Source: a virus
Direction: 5' to 3' (one strand)
IMG/VR virus record: IMGVR_UViG_3300031741_000023
Location: 1 to 22,567 of that record
DNA length: 22,567 nucleotides
A model generated the notes under the pieces. The model ran no database searches, was not told where the DNA came from, and saw nothing but the letters and a program-made list of their open reading frames with translations. The translations under genes and the position numbers were made by a program. Of this stretch, positions 13,591 to 20,511 are shown piece after piece. Position 1 is the stretch's first letter. Every line of letters begins with the position of its first letter.

Positions 13591-14628
13591 CTAGTTCGTT
13601 TCGTCGAGGTAAAGAACCTCACGCTTACGATTGATCAGACACCCTGAATACTGACCATGTGCCGGTTGCGTCCAATTGAAATTGTTCGCAGTGCCTGCTT
13701 CCAGCATCGTAAAATCTACTGGAATGGACATTTTCAAAGTTTTGGGATCTCGCTTATAAAGCACATATCGGTTTTTACCGGAGCCACCCAATGCTGAGAT
13801 GTTTCGGTTCGCCTGTGCATAAGCCAAGGGCAAAATCTTGAAATTAGGGTTGTCGGTACCTTTCTGGAAAGCGTTGTTCAGATACTCGATTTTCGAAATG
13901 TTGGGATAAGTACCAGAAACCGGAGCCACCAGGCCAAGATAGTCATTGGCAGGGATAACGAAAGTGTCGGGCTTATCTTCTGTATCGTTCGAGTTCGTGA
14001 AATATGCTCCCAAAATACCTGCTACCAGGGCAGAGAATTGGGTCGAGGTCATGGCTGATATCTCAGTCGTGATCAACGTGGTGTTGATATTAACCGCAGA
14101 ATCGTTCAGCAAGCCTGTTACCAGGGAGTCAGCAGGGTGTCCCAAAAAAGCGACTTCCTGAATTCCCAAATCCCAATTGGTTTTGAGGCTTTCCATCTTC
14201 CCGGCGACGATATCCCAATTGGAAGCGGCTGCGGCTTTCGCAATCTCTGCGATTGTCCATGCTGCCTGCTTTGCCCATGTTTTAACAGGCATCCGAATTG
14301 GCGATAGAGCTGCTCCAACCTGGGCCAATCTTCCAGTGTCTGATTGGGTATCGATGTCACCATCGAAGAAACCACCACCGGTTTGAAAGGTCAGATTCTG
14401 GACGATCTCATCGGACCAGGCTGCTTCACCCACATCGAGTGGCATAAAGTCTGCCGGTGCGATCTTGTAAAACTTCTGTTCAATAACTTCTGCCCTGATG
14501 TAGGAAAGAGTATCGATCAAATACTGATACCCCAATCCAGACGTAACGATGTCACCGTTTGCGTTGGTCAGCATACGGCCCTCAATACTCATATTCGGCT
14601 TCAGGATGCCGTTCGTTCTCATAATCAT
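13591..14628 (-). CDS. Major capsid protein (DUF2184 family)
   Basis: A 345-residue capsid protein of the DUF2184 group, a branch of the HK97 fold. Visible landmarks are the helix GYQYLIDTLSYIRAEVIEQK, the E-loop-like FQTGGGFFDGDIDTQSDTG, the segment MPVKTWAKQAAWTIAEIAKA and the late IEYLNNAFQKGTDNPNFKIL part of the A domain, ending in a FNWTQPAHGQYSG beta stretch. Shine-Dalgarno AGGAG is 8 nt from the ATG. The cement protein gene precedes and a strong terminator follows, the arrangement expected for the most abundant virion protein. No N-terminal delta domain is apparent, which agrees with a separate scaffold encoded within the protease gene. Confidence 0.88.
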   Translation of the reverse strand: MIMRTNGILKPNMSIEGRMLTNANGDIVTSGLGYQYLIDTLSYIRAEVIEQKFYKIAPADFMPLDVGEAAWSDEIVQNLTFQTGGGFFDGDIDTQSDTGRLAQVGAALSPIRMPVKTWAKQAAWTIAEIAKAAAASNWDIVAGKMESLKTNWDLGIQEVAFLGHPADSLVTGLLNDSAVNINTTLITTEISAMTSTQFSALVAGILGAYFTNSNDTEDKPDTFVIPANDYLGLVAPVSGTYPNISKIEYLNNAFQKGTDNPNFKILPLAYAQANRNISALGGSGKNRYVLYKRDPKTLKMSIPVDFTMLEAGTANNFNWTQPAHGQYSGCLINRKREVLYLDETN

Positions 14629-14645
14629 GGCTCATTCTCCTGTTA

Positions 14646-15140
14646 TTAGGTGGTATCCACTACCAAAATGGCTAGTGGTCTGACAAGTACACGAACAAGA
14701 ACATCTGCGCCAGATGCCTTGTCGAGCAAAATGCCGAATTGAGGAAGTGTCGATCCGTGTGCCTGAACTACGCCAGGAGCTGAAACATCGAGAGAAACAG
14801 CCACACCTCTGGCTAGAGCTGCTGCGGCTGACATCCACTGTACGTTTCCATCGGAGGAAACCTGTACGATATCGCCTGCCTGCTTTTTGCCTTCTTTGGG
14901 ATCGAAAATAATGGTACCGAACGAAATGGTTGTATCGGCTGCGACTACATCAACCAGTGGTACTCCACCGGGATCATTCGCTCCACCGTCTTTCAGCGCA
15001 ACGGCTGTTCCCGCTACGATATCCTCTGAAGAGGAATCGGGATCGATCCGAAAGGTGAAAGCCGGACCCAAGCCACCTGATTGCAGATCGAGCTGCCCAG
15101 CGACTACGTCCTGGGTAAATTGGTTCATGTTTACGGACAT
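14646..15140 (-). CDS. Capsid decoration / structural cement protein
   Basis: A 164-residue, beta-rich, Val/Ala/Gly-rich protein just before the capsid gene. The pattern FTFRIDPDSSSEDIVAGTAV, then a VQVSSDGNVQWMSAAAALAR stretch and a C-terminal GILLDKASGADVLVRVLVRP strand pair resembles the DUF2190-type structural cement proteins that stabilise the expanded capsid from outside. The Shine-Dalgarno GGGAGG, 6-7 nt from the ATG, is among the best in the window, and the ATG overlaps the protease/scaffold stop as TAATG. High expression together with the capsid gene is therefore likely. Confidence 0.72.
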   Translation of the reverse strand: MSVNMNQFTQDVVAGQLDLQSGGLGPAFTFRIDPDSSSEDIVAGTAVALKDGGANDPGGVPLVDVVAADTTISFGTIIFDPKEGKKQAGDIVQVSSDGNVQWMSAAAALARGVAVSLDVSAPGVVQAHGSTLPQFGILLDKASGADVLVRVLVRPLAILVVDTT

Positions 15141-15667
15141 TAATTACCTCCCTGCACTGCGGCTGGTGTTGACCCGTAGCGGTTTTTGCCTCTGGCGATC
15201 CGGCTTCTCTCGCTGCTGATCTGGATTTTTTCAGGCTCTGCACCTTTCTGAGCGTTTGCCTTGATCTTCAGAAAGCTCTCGTTCTGAGACTTTGAATCGG
15301 CAGAGTTCTTTTTCTGGGTCTCATCGACAGCATCTTCCAATGGCTGATCCGTGGGAGGTTCAGCGTTCTTTTTGGAGTTGAAGTTGTCGTACAGATCCTT
15401 GACAGATACTTCTTTACCGTCGATTTCGACAGTATCTTCCATGTTAATGGTGGGCTTTTCTTCTTCATTTTCCTTGCCCATTGTCGATTTGTAGGTCTCG
15501 ACCAGCTCCGCAAGCGGATACTCGTTGCCCTCTTCATCGACCAGAATGGAATCCATGTTCATTGACATGTCATCTTCATTCTCTTTTGGATCTTCAACGG
15601 GAGGAGGATCGGCCTCGTTTTTCTTCTGGCTTTTCCCCTTTCCAGTGATGAGCTTAAATAGACTCAT
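15140..15667 (-). CDS. Nested scaffold protein (internal in-frame start), 175 residues
   Basis: The same frame as the protease, read from Met162 of the long form. It begins MSLFKLITGKGKSQKKNEAD and is rich in Asp, Glu, Lys, Asn and Ser, with Met-Asp-acidic repeats (DDMSMNMDSILVDEEGNEYP; INMEDTVEIDGKEVSVKDL) and a basic C-terminus. AAAGGAG is 8 nt upstream. This is the arrangement of lambda C/Nu3, where the scaffold is made from an internal start within the protease gene. The start is inferred from the ribosome binding site and the sharp change in composition; its use is not proved. Confidence 0.62.
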   Translation of the reverse strand: MSLFKLITGKGKSQKKNEADPPPVEDPKENEDDMSMNMDSILVDEEGNEYPLAELVETYKSTMGKENEEEKPTINMEDTVEIDGKEVSVKDLYDNFNSKKNAEPPTDQPLEDAVDETQKKNSADSKSQNESFLKIKANAQKGAEPEKIQISSERSRIARGKNRYGSTPAAVQGGN

Positions 15668-16150
15668 TTTATTTTCTCCTTTGGCGTTTTCAAAAATTTT
15701 GACATCACCATACCTCGGATCTTCGACAATTGCCATGTGGTCGTACTCTCCTCCCACAACCTCTTCATCATACGGAACATTGTTATATACCCCACCATCG
15801 GATATGTCTGGGATATAGGCGTTCGACACCTTGTATCCGCTGGCAATGTTGTCTTGGGTGGCTTCGTCCCAGATCATCATGTCGGCAAAATAATAACCGG
15901 TATCCACATCATATCCAACATCTGAAATTACTCCGACTGCGTGTTCTTCTGTTTCTTCACTGGTAAAGTCGAACGCATCCTTTATAGACACGGCTTTATG
16001 AGTGAAGTTAAAAACAGGCTTACCAAGAAAAGAGCGATTCATATTGTCCAGTGCTGGCTTCTTAATGAGTACGGTCTCTCGTTGGTCTCCATCGGTGTAG
16101 TCAACAACGCCGGGTGTGATGTGCAAAGCTCGATATCTTTTTGGCTTCAT
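15140..16150 (-). CDS. Prohead maturation protease fused to scaffold (DUF2213 family)
   Basis: A 336-residue protein with two parts. Residues 1-155 are the DUF2213 serine protease: VFNFTHKAV (His51), then GYKVSNAYIPD (Ser109) and DHMAIVEDPRYGDV (His138), in the order expected of prohead proteases; His51 and Ser109 are the probable catalytic pair. Residues about 160-336 are hydrophilic, highly charged and low in hydrophobics, ending in a Lys/Arg/Ser-rich tail, as in scaffold proteins. A strong internal ribosome binding site lies before Met162, so the scaffold part is probably also made alone. The full-length start has no good Shine-Dalgarno, so the full-length protease may be made at low level. 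A candidate promoter lies 43-70 nt before the ATG. Confidence 0.83.
   Translation of the reverse strand: MKPKRYRALHITPGVVDYTDGDQRETVLIKKPALDNMNRSFLGKPVFNFTHKAVSIKDAFDFTSEETEEHAVGVISDVGYDVDTGYYFADMMIWDEATQDNIASGYKVSNAYIPDISDGGVYNNVPYDEEVVGGEYDHMAIVEDPRYGDVKIFENAKGENKMSLFKLITGKGKSQKKNEADPPPVEDPKENEDDMSMNMDSILVDEEGNEYPLAELVETYKSTMGKENEEEKPTINMEDTVEIDGKEVSVKDLYDNFNSKKNAEPPTDQPLEDAVDETQKKNSADSKSQNESFLKIKANAQKGAEPEKIQISSERSRIARGKNRYGSTPAAVQGGN
15676..15682 (-). promoter_or_regulatory. Internal ribosome binding site for the nested scaffold
   Basis: AAAGGAG on the minus strand with 8 nt to ATG 15667, stronger than anything in front of the full-length protease start. It lies at the junction between the protease domain and the charged scaffold part. 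Confidence 0.6.
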
Positions 16151-16192
16151 GATTTAGGCTCGGTTTATGGTACATGCTTTCAATGATTGATC

Positions 16193-16220
16193 AATATCAC
16201 TTTGGTTTTAGATATGTCAA
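16193..16220 (-). promoter_or_regulatory. Candidate sigma70-type promoter before the protease/capsid genes
   Basis: In the 73-bp spacer between the Mu F-like and protease genes, the minus strand has a perfect TTGACA (16215-16220), a 16-nt spacer and GATATT (16193-16198, four of six matches to TATAAT). The 10-bp palindrome ATTGATCAAT (16186-16195) overlaps the -10 end. This is the longest non-coding spacer in the window. The -10 is imperfect, so confidence is moderate. Confidence 0.4.
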
Positions 16221-16223
16221 AAT

Positions 16224-17147
16224 TTATAATAATGGGATTGCCGCACACCGACACCCGAAGGCTTTGCCCGGATTGCCTCTCTCGCCTGACCTTTCATCGA
16301 TGATTGGTGGGGAAGTGTACGAAAACTCGTTTCCATGTAGTTTCCGGTGCAATGGCCTGGTTCGTCCATCTCCCGCTTTCCCTCCTGAAGCCGACCACCG
16401 ATATCGACGAATTCCGGCTCCCTGGTAACGTTCATCTCGGACTGTGGATGTCAGCAGGGTTGTCTCTTGCCTTGCTAAAAACTTCGCTTTTGCCATCGTT
16501 GTTCCGTACTCCGCCGATATCTGGTCTATCAGTTCCAACCGATTATAACCGGAGAGGATGTTTTTCTCGACCAGGTTCCGGAGTCTCTCGGTCTGGTTTG
16601 GTTCCCAATTCTTTATCGAAATATTAAGATTATTGGTGTAATTTTCCGATATTGTCTGGGAGAGTTCCGGAGTTACATCGATCACAATGCCTGTCGCTTT
16701 CAAATCCTTCGTGGCCTGGGCGTTCATATCTTCCAGTGGTTCCCCTATTGAATACTTCAGGGAATCTACTGCGGCGGTAACACGGTCAGGAATGTCATCG
16801 ATCAGGCTGGATATCTTATCGTTAAGGGCTTTCGCTTTATTGTTTGCGATTGCTGCTGTTGCTGATATTGATGCGGGTGGAATCCCTTTCCAGGTTTTTG
16901 ACCTGGCATCGAACTTCGCAAACTTGTCCAGCTCTGTGGATACCTTCATCGAAAAATCCCCTACGAACTTTCCATCTGTATATCTGATGATTCCCTTTCG
17001 GATAGCCGATATCAGTGCATTGTTCGCATTTAGTAGAAAATAAGGATCTTTCACAGCTGCTATAATTTCAGCCCAAAAAAACTGGTGAAAATAATACTCC
17101 AGCTCTTTCGTTGTGGGCTCCGAATATTGTTCTTTCCATTTCAGCAT
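16224..17147 (-). CDS. Minor head protein (Mu gpF / SPP1 gp7-like)
   Basis: A 307-residue protein that in related phages binds the portal and enters the prohead at low copy. The N-terminal two thirds are helical. The C-terminal third carries the family core: MAKAKFLARQETTLLTSTVR, GIRRYRWSAS, then R-x-LHRKLHG and a final GNPGKAFGCRCAAIP with the conserved C-R-C. The start at 17147 is chosen over a TTG at 17186 because AGGA is 7 nt upstream of this ATG and it lies 4 nt after the portal stop; the longer form would overlap the portal gene. No extra toxin or ADP-ribosyltransferase domain is attached, unlike some family members. Confidence 0.85.
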   Translation of the reverse strand: MLKWKEQYSEPTTKELEYYFHQFFWAEIIAAVKDPYFLLNANNALISAIRKGIIRYTDGKFVGDFSMKVSTELDKFAKFDARSKTWKGIPPASISATAAIANNKAKALNDKISSLIDDIPDRVTAAVDSLKYSIGEPLEDMNAQATKDLKATGIVIDVTPELSQTISENYTNNLNISIKNWEPNQTERLRNLVEKNILSGYNRLELIDQISAEYGTTMAKAKFLARQETTLLTSTVRDERYQGAGIRRYRWSASGGKAGDGRTRPLHRKLHGNEFSYTSPPIIDERSGERGNPGKAFGCRCAAIPLL

Positions 17148-17151
17148 TTTT

Positions 17152-18507
17152 CTATCCTGGATCGATGTCAGGAGTGATATCTCCAACGGCTCCAGGAGGT
17201 GGGTCAGGTTGATCTGGCAGGAGTCCTTTCGCCATATTGGTTTCGATGGTAATTACTCCATGCGTCTGGAGAGCTTTTCCGACTTCCTGGGAATTGAGCA
17301 GGCCCCGGTCATACAAGGCAAGGGCACGATTCTGTTCCGATGTCTTTTTCGTTTCTTCCTGCTCTGCTGTTAGGACCCGAAGAGGTGGAAACTTGAAACG
17401 AAAAGGGGCTTCCCTCCCCCAGAGATGATACATATTCAGCGTAACCATCTCCCTGATAACCTGGCGCATCGGGGCTCTGGTTTCTGACTCGACCATCATG
17501 TTGTAATTCTCCAGGTCACTCTCCCCTGTATTGAATCCGGAAGCGGAAAGACCAAACAGTTTTGTCTGGGGCATCCTGAGTGCTGAACAAATACCGATCC
17601 GGTTTTCCCTTCCGACATCAGCGAGGCCTGTGAAGGTCATAGACTTCTGTTCAAATTCGTCCTGGGAATCCATGACAAGAGCGTTGACGTAGTTCTTTAA
17701 TTCATTGGCAAGCTGCACTCTCCTGGTGATTGCTGCCGTACCTGATTCGTTAATCAACTTTTGTGCCAGGCCCTTGATCCGGTACACATCTATTTTCGAT
17801 TCATCGAGGATCTCATAAAGGACATTCTGCGTTTTGAGGTACAGATTCAGATCCTTGATCATCCTCTCGCCCTCTGACATCCCCCAACCTCTGAGCTGTC
17901 TCCGGACATAATAAGGGGCTCGTTTGCCTCTGATCTTGATAACCCTTGATTCGTGGAACTTTTGACCGTACAGATACAAAAAGTCTGGAGCTGGTCCGAA
18001 CATCATATCGCCCATATCTCCAGCGTATGGGTGGGCATTGTCAAACTGCCATCTATCCGCATCGTAAAGCTCAAGAGGGCCTTTGTTCAGCGTCTGATAA
18101 TTAAGAGGCTCCTCCGGATCCTGGTTCGTATTGATAATGAGCCCGGCGCCTCCGTAAAGTCTTGCCCATTTCCAAGCATCGAGTAGTGCTGTCCATTGTC
18201 CGGACTCCTCCATGAAATCCAAGAGCTCGTCGATATCAGATGGGGACATTTGATCCGATTCGATTTCTATTCCCCTGGACAGTGCATCCTGAGTTGGGAG
18301 ATCGATTGCGGTTTGGAATATTCCGGAGGAGGTGTACAGGTAGGTCAAAACAATCCGATTGAGCGTGATCAGCGAATAGTTGTTGTTATATGCGACCGAT
18401 CCGTAACTTGCCAGGTCTGATCCACCGGTCAGCATCGTTGATACTCTCACCCCTGCCACCAGATCGGTAAGTGAATTGTTTACGATCTGTTCTGTTTTAT
18501 CTTTCAT
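17152..18507 (-). CDS. Portal protein (DUF1073 family)
   Basis: A 451-residue portal, the dodecameric ring through which DNA is packaged. It shows the DUF1073-type start TSSGIFQTAIDLPTQDALSR (residues 59-78), with WKWARLYGGAGLIINTNQD (112-130) and a later LFGLSASGFNTGESDLENYN segment that is the most recognisable motif of this family. The C-terminus is Pro/Asp/Gly-rich (PDQPDPPPGAVGDITPDIDP). The ATG forms a 4-nt ATGA overlap with the large terminase stop, so portal and terminase are translationally coupled. The length is that of a plain portal without an added domain. Confidence 0.88.
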   Translation of the reverse strand: MKDKTEQIVNNSLTDLVAGVRVSTMLTGGSDLASYGSVAYNNNYSLITLNRIVLTYLYTSSGIFQTAIDLPTQDALSRGIEIESDQMSPSDIDELLDFMEESGQWTALLDAWKWARLYGGAGLIINTNQDPEEPLNYQTLNKGPLELYDADRWQFDNAHPYAGDMGDMMFGPAPDFLYLYGQKFHESRVIKIRGKRAPYYVRRQLRGWGMSEGERMIKDLNLYLKTQNVLYEILDESKIDVYRIKGLAQKLINESGTAAITRRVQLANELKNYVNALVMDSQDEFEQKSMTFTGLADVGRENRIGICSALRMPQTKLFGLSASGFNTGESDLENYNMMVESETRAPMRQVIREMVTLNMYHLWGREAPFRFKFPPLRVLTAEQEETKKTSEQNRALALYDRGLLNSQEVGKALQTHGVITIETNMAKGLLPDQPDPPPGAVGDITPDIDPG

Positions 18508-19760
18508 ATCACATCCAGTATAGAGATTTCGCCCTCGCTCAACTCTGCGTGAGCAAATACCATGGCATCCATTCTATTGGGAGATGCTGAAACCGCTGGG
18601 TCATAAGTGCACATTTCATCTTCCAGGGCAGTGAAGGGTATCCGATGAACGATATCGCCCTGTTCATACTTTGCTGATATTGGTTCGGCTCTGACAACCT
18701 TTCCCCTTGAGCTTGTTATTAACTTACAATTGATCGTTTTGTCAGCATTTTTTATGGTCGACTCCACCATGAGCCCACCGAAATTCTTTTCCGCTACTAC
18801 GCAATCGGCTGTCCATCTGTGGTATGCTGCGGAGACTTCAGCAGCCCATTGTGCTGGGGTTCCGTGGAGGGAATAATCATCGATTGTCATCTCCTTGAGT
18901 TTATTCGCATCATCGAAATATGATCCTGCCACAATTATTCCTACTTCGTCACCTTCGACTGATCCGGATGGATCTACACCGACTACGACACGAATGAAGT
19001 CCGGCAGCTCCTCTGGCCTTGGATAGTATGGAATCCAGGCACGTTTCCAGAGCTTTCCGGATTCGAGCGAATATTCACCCTCCATGAACCTGCGCCGTTT
19101 TGATTCTGAAAGGAGGGAGAGATTATACAAATAAGTCTCGGAGATGTTCTCTTTGTTATCCTCCGGATTCATTTTTATCCACTGGAAATCATCATCCGGG
19201 ACCGGCCTTCCATCTGGAAATTCCCTTTTATGAAACATCAGGTAGCCCCAATGCGATATCGATGGGGGGTTGTAATCGATTATAATTTTTCCCTTTACTC
19301 CTGGAGGAGGGTTCAGCCTGGTTACGATAAACTCGTAAGCCTCGAATGATATCTGGGAGGCTTCATTCATGAATATGGTTGCATACTCATTACCGAGAAT
19401 CTTCTCCAGGCGATCCTTGTCATCCAGTCCACCTATCCAGATAGTTGATCCGTTATTGAACTCGTAAAACCAATCTGATTTATTCAGTTTTACTCTCCCG
19501 GTTAGCCCCAGAGCCTTGAGAACTCCAGGCATTGTATCGTGGCAGATGGCTGTCTTTGCGTGGGAGAATCTGAACCGAGCTACGAGGTGTCGAGTCCCTG
19601 GATACTTGAGAGCCCTCAGGACAATTGCGTAAAGCGCTATGAATGTTTTACCTGATCGACCTCCACCTTCAAGCAGGGTTGTGGTGTTGGAAGTGATAAG
19701 CCGGATCGCTTCTTTCTGCTTTGGGGTTTTCTTAATGCTGTATTTTTTAGAGCTGATCAT
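18504..19760 (-). CDS. terL: Terminase large subunit
   Basis: A 418-residue DNA-packaging motor with ATPase and nuclease domains. Walker A is GGGRSGKT at 32-39, Walker B with catalytic Glu is IFMNEA at 129-134, and a DYNPP motif at 162-166 fits the coupling region. The RNase H-like nuclease has its acidic residues at Asp263 (VVGVDPSGS), Glu324 (VVAEKNFGG) and Asp398 (SPNRMDAM). The protein is complete and of ordinary length. It overlaps the preceding zinc-finger gene by 14 nt and has only an A-rich leader instead of a Shine-Dalgarno, which points to coupling. The packaging mode (cos or pac) cannot be read from the sequence. Confidence 0.95.
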   Translation of the reverse strand: MISSKKYSIKKTPKQKEAIRLITSNTTTLLEGGGRSGKTFIALYAIVLRALKYPGTRHLVARFRFSHAKTAICHDTMPGVLKALGLTGRVKLNKSDWFYEFNNGSTIWIGGLDDKDRLEKILGNEYATIFMNEASQISFEAYEFIVTRLNPPPGVKGKIIIDYNPPSISHWGYLMFHKREFPDGRPVPDDDFQWIKMNPEDNKENISETYLYNLSLLSESKRRRFMEGEYSLESGKLWKRAWIPYYPRPEELPDFIRVVVGVDPSGSVEGDEVGIIVAGSYFDDANKLKEMTIDDYSLHGTPAQWAAEVSAAYHRWTADCVVAEKNFGGLMVESTIKNADKTINCKLITSSRGKVVRAEPISAKYEQGDIVHRIPFTALEDEMCTYDPAVSASPNRMDAMVFAHAELSEGEISILDVI

Positions 19761-20049
19761 TTTTTTGTTTTTCGTATGATTTTTTTGCTCTGTTCCTTGC
19801 CTGTCTCTTTATGCTCTCGTATTTTCCCTGGTCATTTTCTTTGATAACCTTCCGTATATCCCGTTGTCTCTTCCGATTCATACATGTTTCAGAACAATAT
19901 CTTTTTTCCTTTTTTGTTATCTGAAAAAATGGGTCTCCACATTCAGCGCACTGTTTCTTTTCTATTTTTTGGAGCGTTTTTATTGATCCTGAATCAATTA
20001 GCTCTAAAACATTTTCATCCAAGATTATTTTTATCGTGCGAACTCTCAT
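19747..20049 (-). CDS. Small zinc-finger protein between the terminase genes
   Basis: A 100-residue basic protein. After a short N-terminal beta/helix part (VRTIKIILDENVLELID) it has a treble-clef-like metal site: C34-x2-C37, then FFQITKKEKRYCSETC with Cys52 and Cys56, followed by a long Lys/Arg-rich helix (MNRKRQRDIRKVIK and onward). The R-Y-C-S-x-x-C pattern resembles the CGNR-type zinc finger seen in small DNA-binding proteins. Four Cys are complete, so metal binding is likely. The basic C-terminus suggests nucleic acid binding. It is not an HNH nuclease: no His-Asn-His is present. AAGGA lies 5 nt before the ATG. Its location between small and large terminase suggests a packaging or late-gene accessory role, which is inference. 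Confidence 0.7.
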   Translation of the reverse strand: MRVRTIKIILDENVLELIDSGSIKTLQKIEKKQCAECGDPFFQITKKEKRYCSETCMNRKRQRDIRKVIKENDQGKYESIKRQARNRAKKSYEKQKNDQL

Positions 20050-20061
20050 TTTATCCTTTGG

Positions 20062-20511
20062 TTAGAGATCATCATCGTCGGAATCTGTTTTGATTATAAT
20101 ATCACCTTGAATATTGTGGTCGTGTTTATCCTGCCAGTGTTGTGGATCTCTGTTTTTGAGGTAGAAGATCTGCGCTGTGGTATCTGGAACGGCATGCTTT
20201 TTGACAACCTTCCTATGCTGAGTGGTCTTTCCTTTTTCATCCTTCCTGGCCTCTTCGTGGGTCTCCTTGTAAGTGAATCCCTTGGCTCTTTTGTAAAGAG
20301 CATTCGATATTGTTTCGATGCCTTTTGCCTGGCCTCTCCTTATAGACTCAGCCAACTCAGGGTATTCACGCTTCTTTTTGTGGATTGTTTCCTCACTCCA
20401 ACCGAGGGAAGTTCCTATCTGAATTATTGTCAATCCTCTGGCAGCAAGCTTTTCACACTTCCGGATAACAGCCGGGGTGATTTCATAATGATCCTTGGTT
20501 TTTATAGCCAT
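20062..20511 (-). CDS. terS: Terminase small subunit
   Basis: A 149-residue DNA-recognition subunit of the packaging motor. Residues about 12-50 form a helix-turn-helix (IRKCEKLAARGLTIIQIGTS, then LGWSEETIHKKKREYPEL). The mid part is charged, and the C-terminal block PDTTAQIFYLKNRDPQHWQD is a recurring feature of phage small terminases. It ends with an acidic tail (DSDDDDL), plausible for contact with the large subunit. AGGAG is 7 nt from the ATG, and the TAATG junction overlaps the methyltransferase stop by one base. No packaging site could be identified nearby. Confidence 0.82.
   Translation of the reverse strand: MAIKTKDHYEITPAVIRKCEKLAARGLTIIQIGTSLGWSEETIHKKKREYPELAESIRRGQAKGIETISNALYKRAKGFTYKETHEEARKDEKGKTTQHRKVVKKHAVPDTTAQIFYLKNRDPQHWQDKHDHNIQGDIIIKTDSDDDDL

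Noticed and set aside
14168-14222. Two copies of ATCCCAATTGG in the capsid gene as a possible binding site
   Set aside because: Both encode Asn-Trp-Asp in frame; the similarity is explained by the protein sequence.
17148-17186. Upstream TTG start (17186) for the Mu F-like protein
   Set aside because: ATG 17147 has AGGA at 7 nt and sits 4 nt after the portal stop; the TTG lies inside the portal gene.
17152-18507. Anti-CBASS (Acb1) function, because the DUF1073 portal family is sometimes labelled that way
   Set aside because: The protein ends at 451 residues with a Pro/Asp tail and lacks the paired H-x-T motifs of Acb1; it is a plain portal.
19747-20049. HNH endonuclease of the kind found beside terminases
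   Set aside because: Four cysteines fit a zinc site, but no His-Asn-His catalytic pattern is present.
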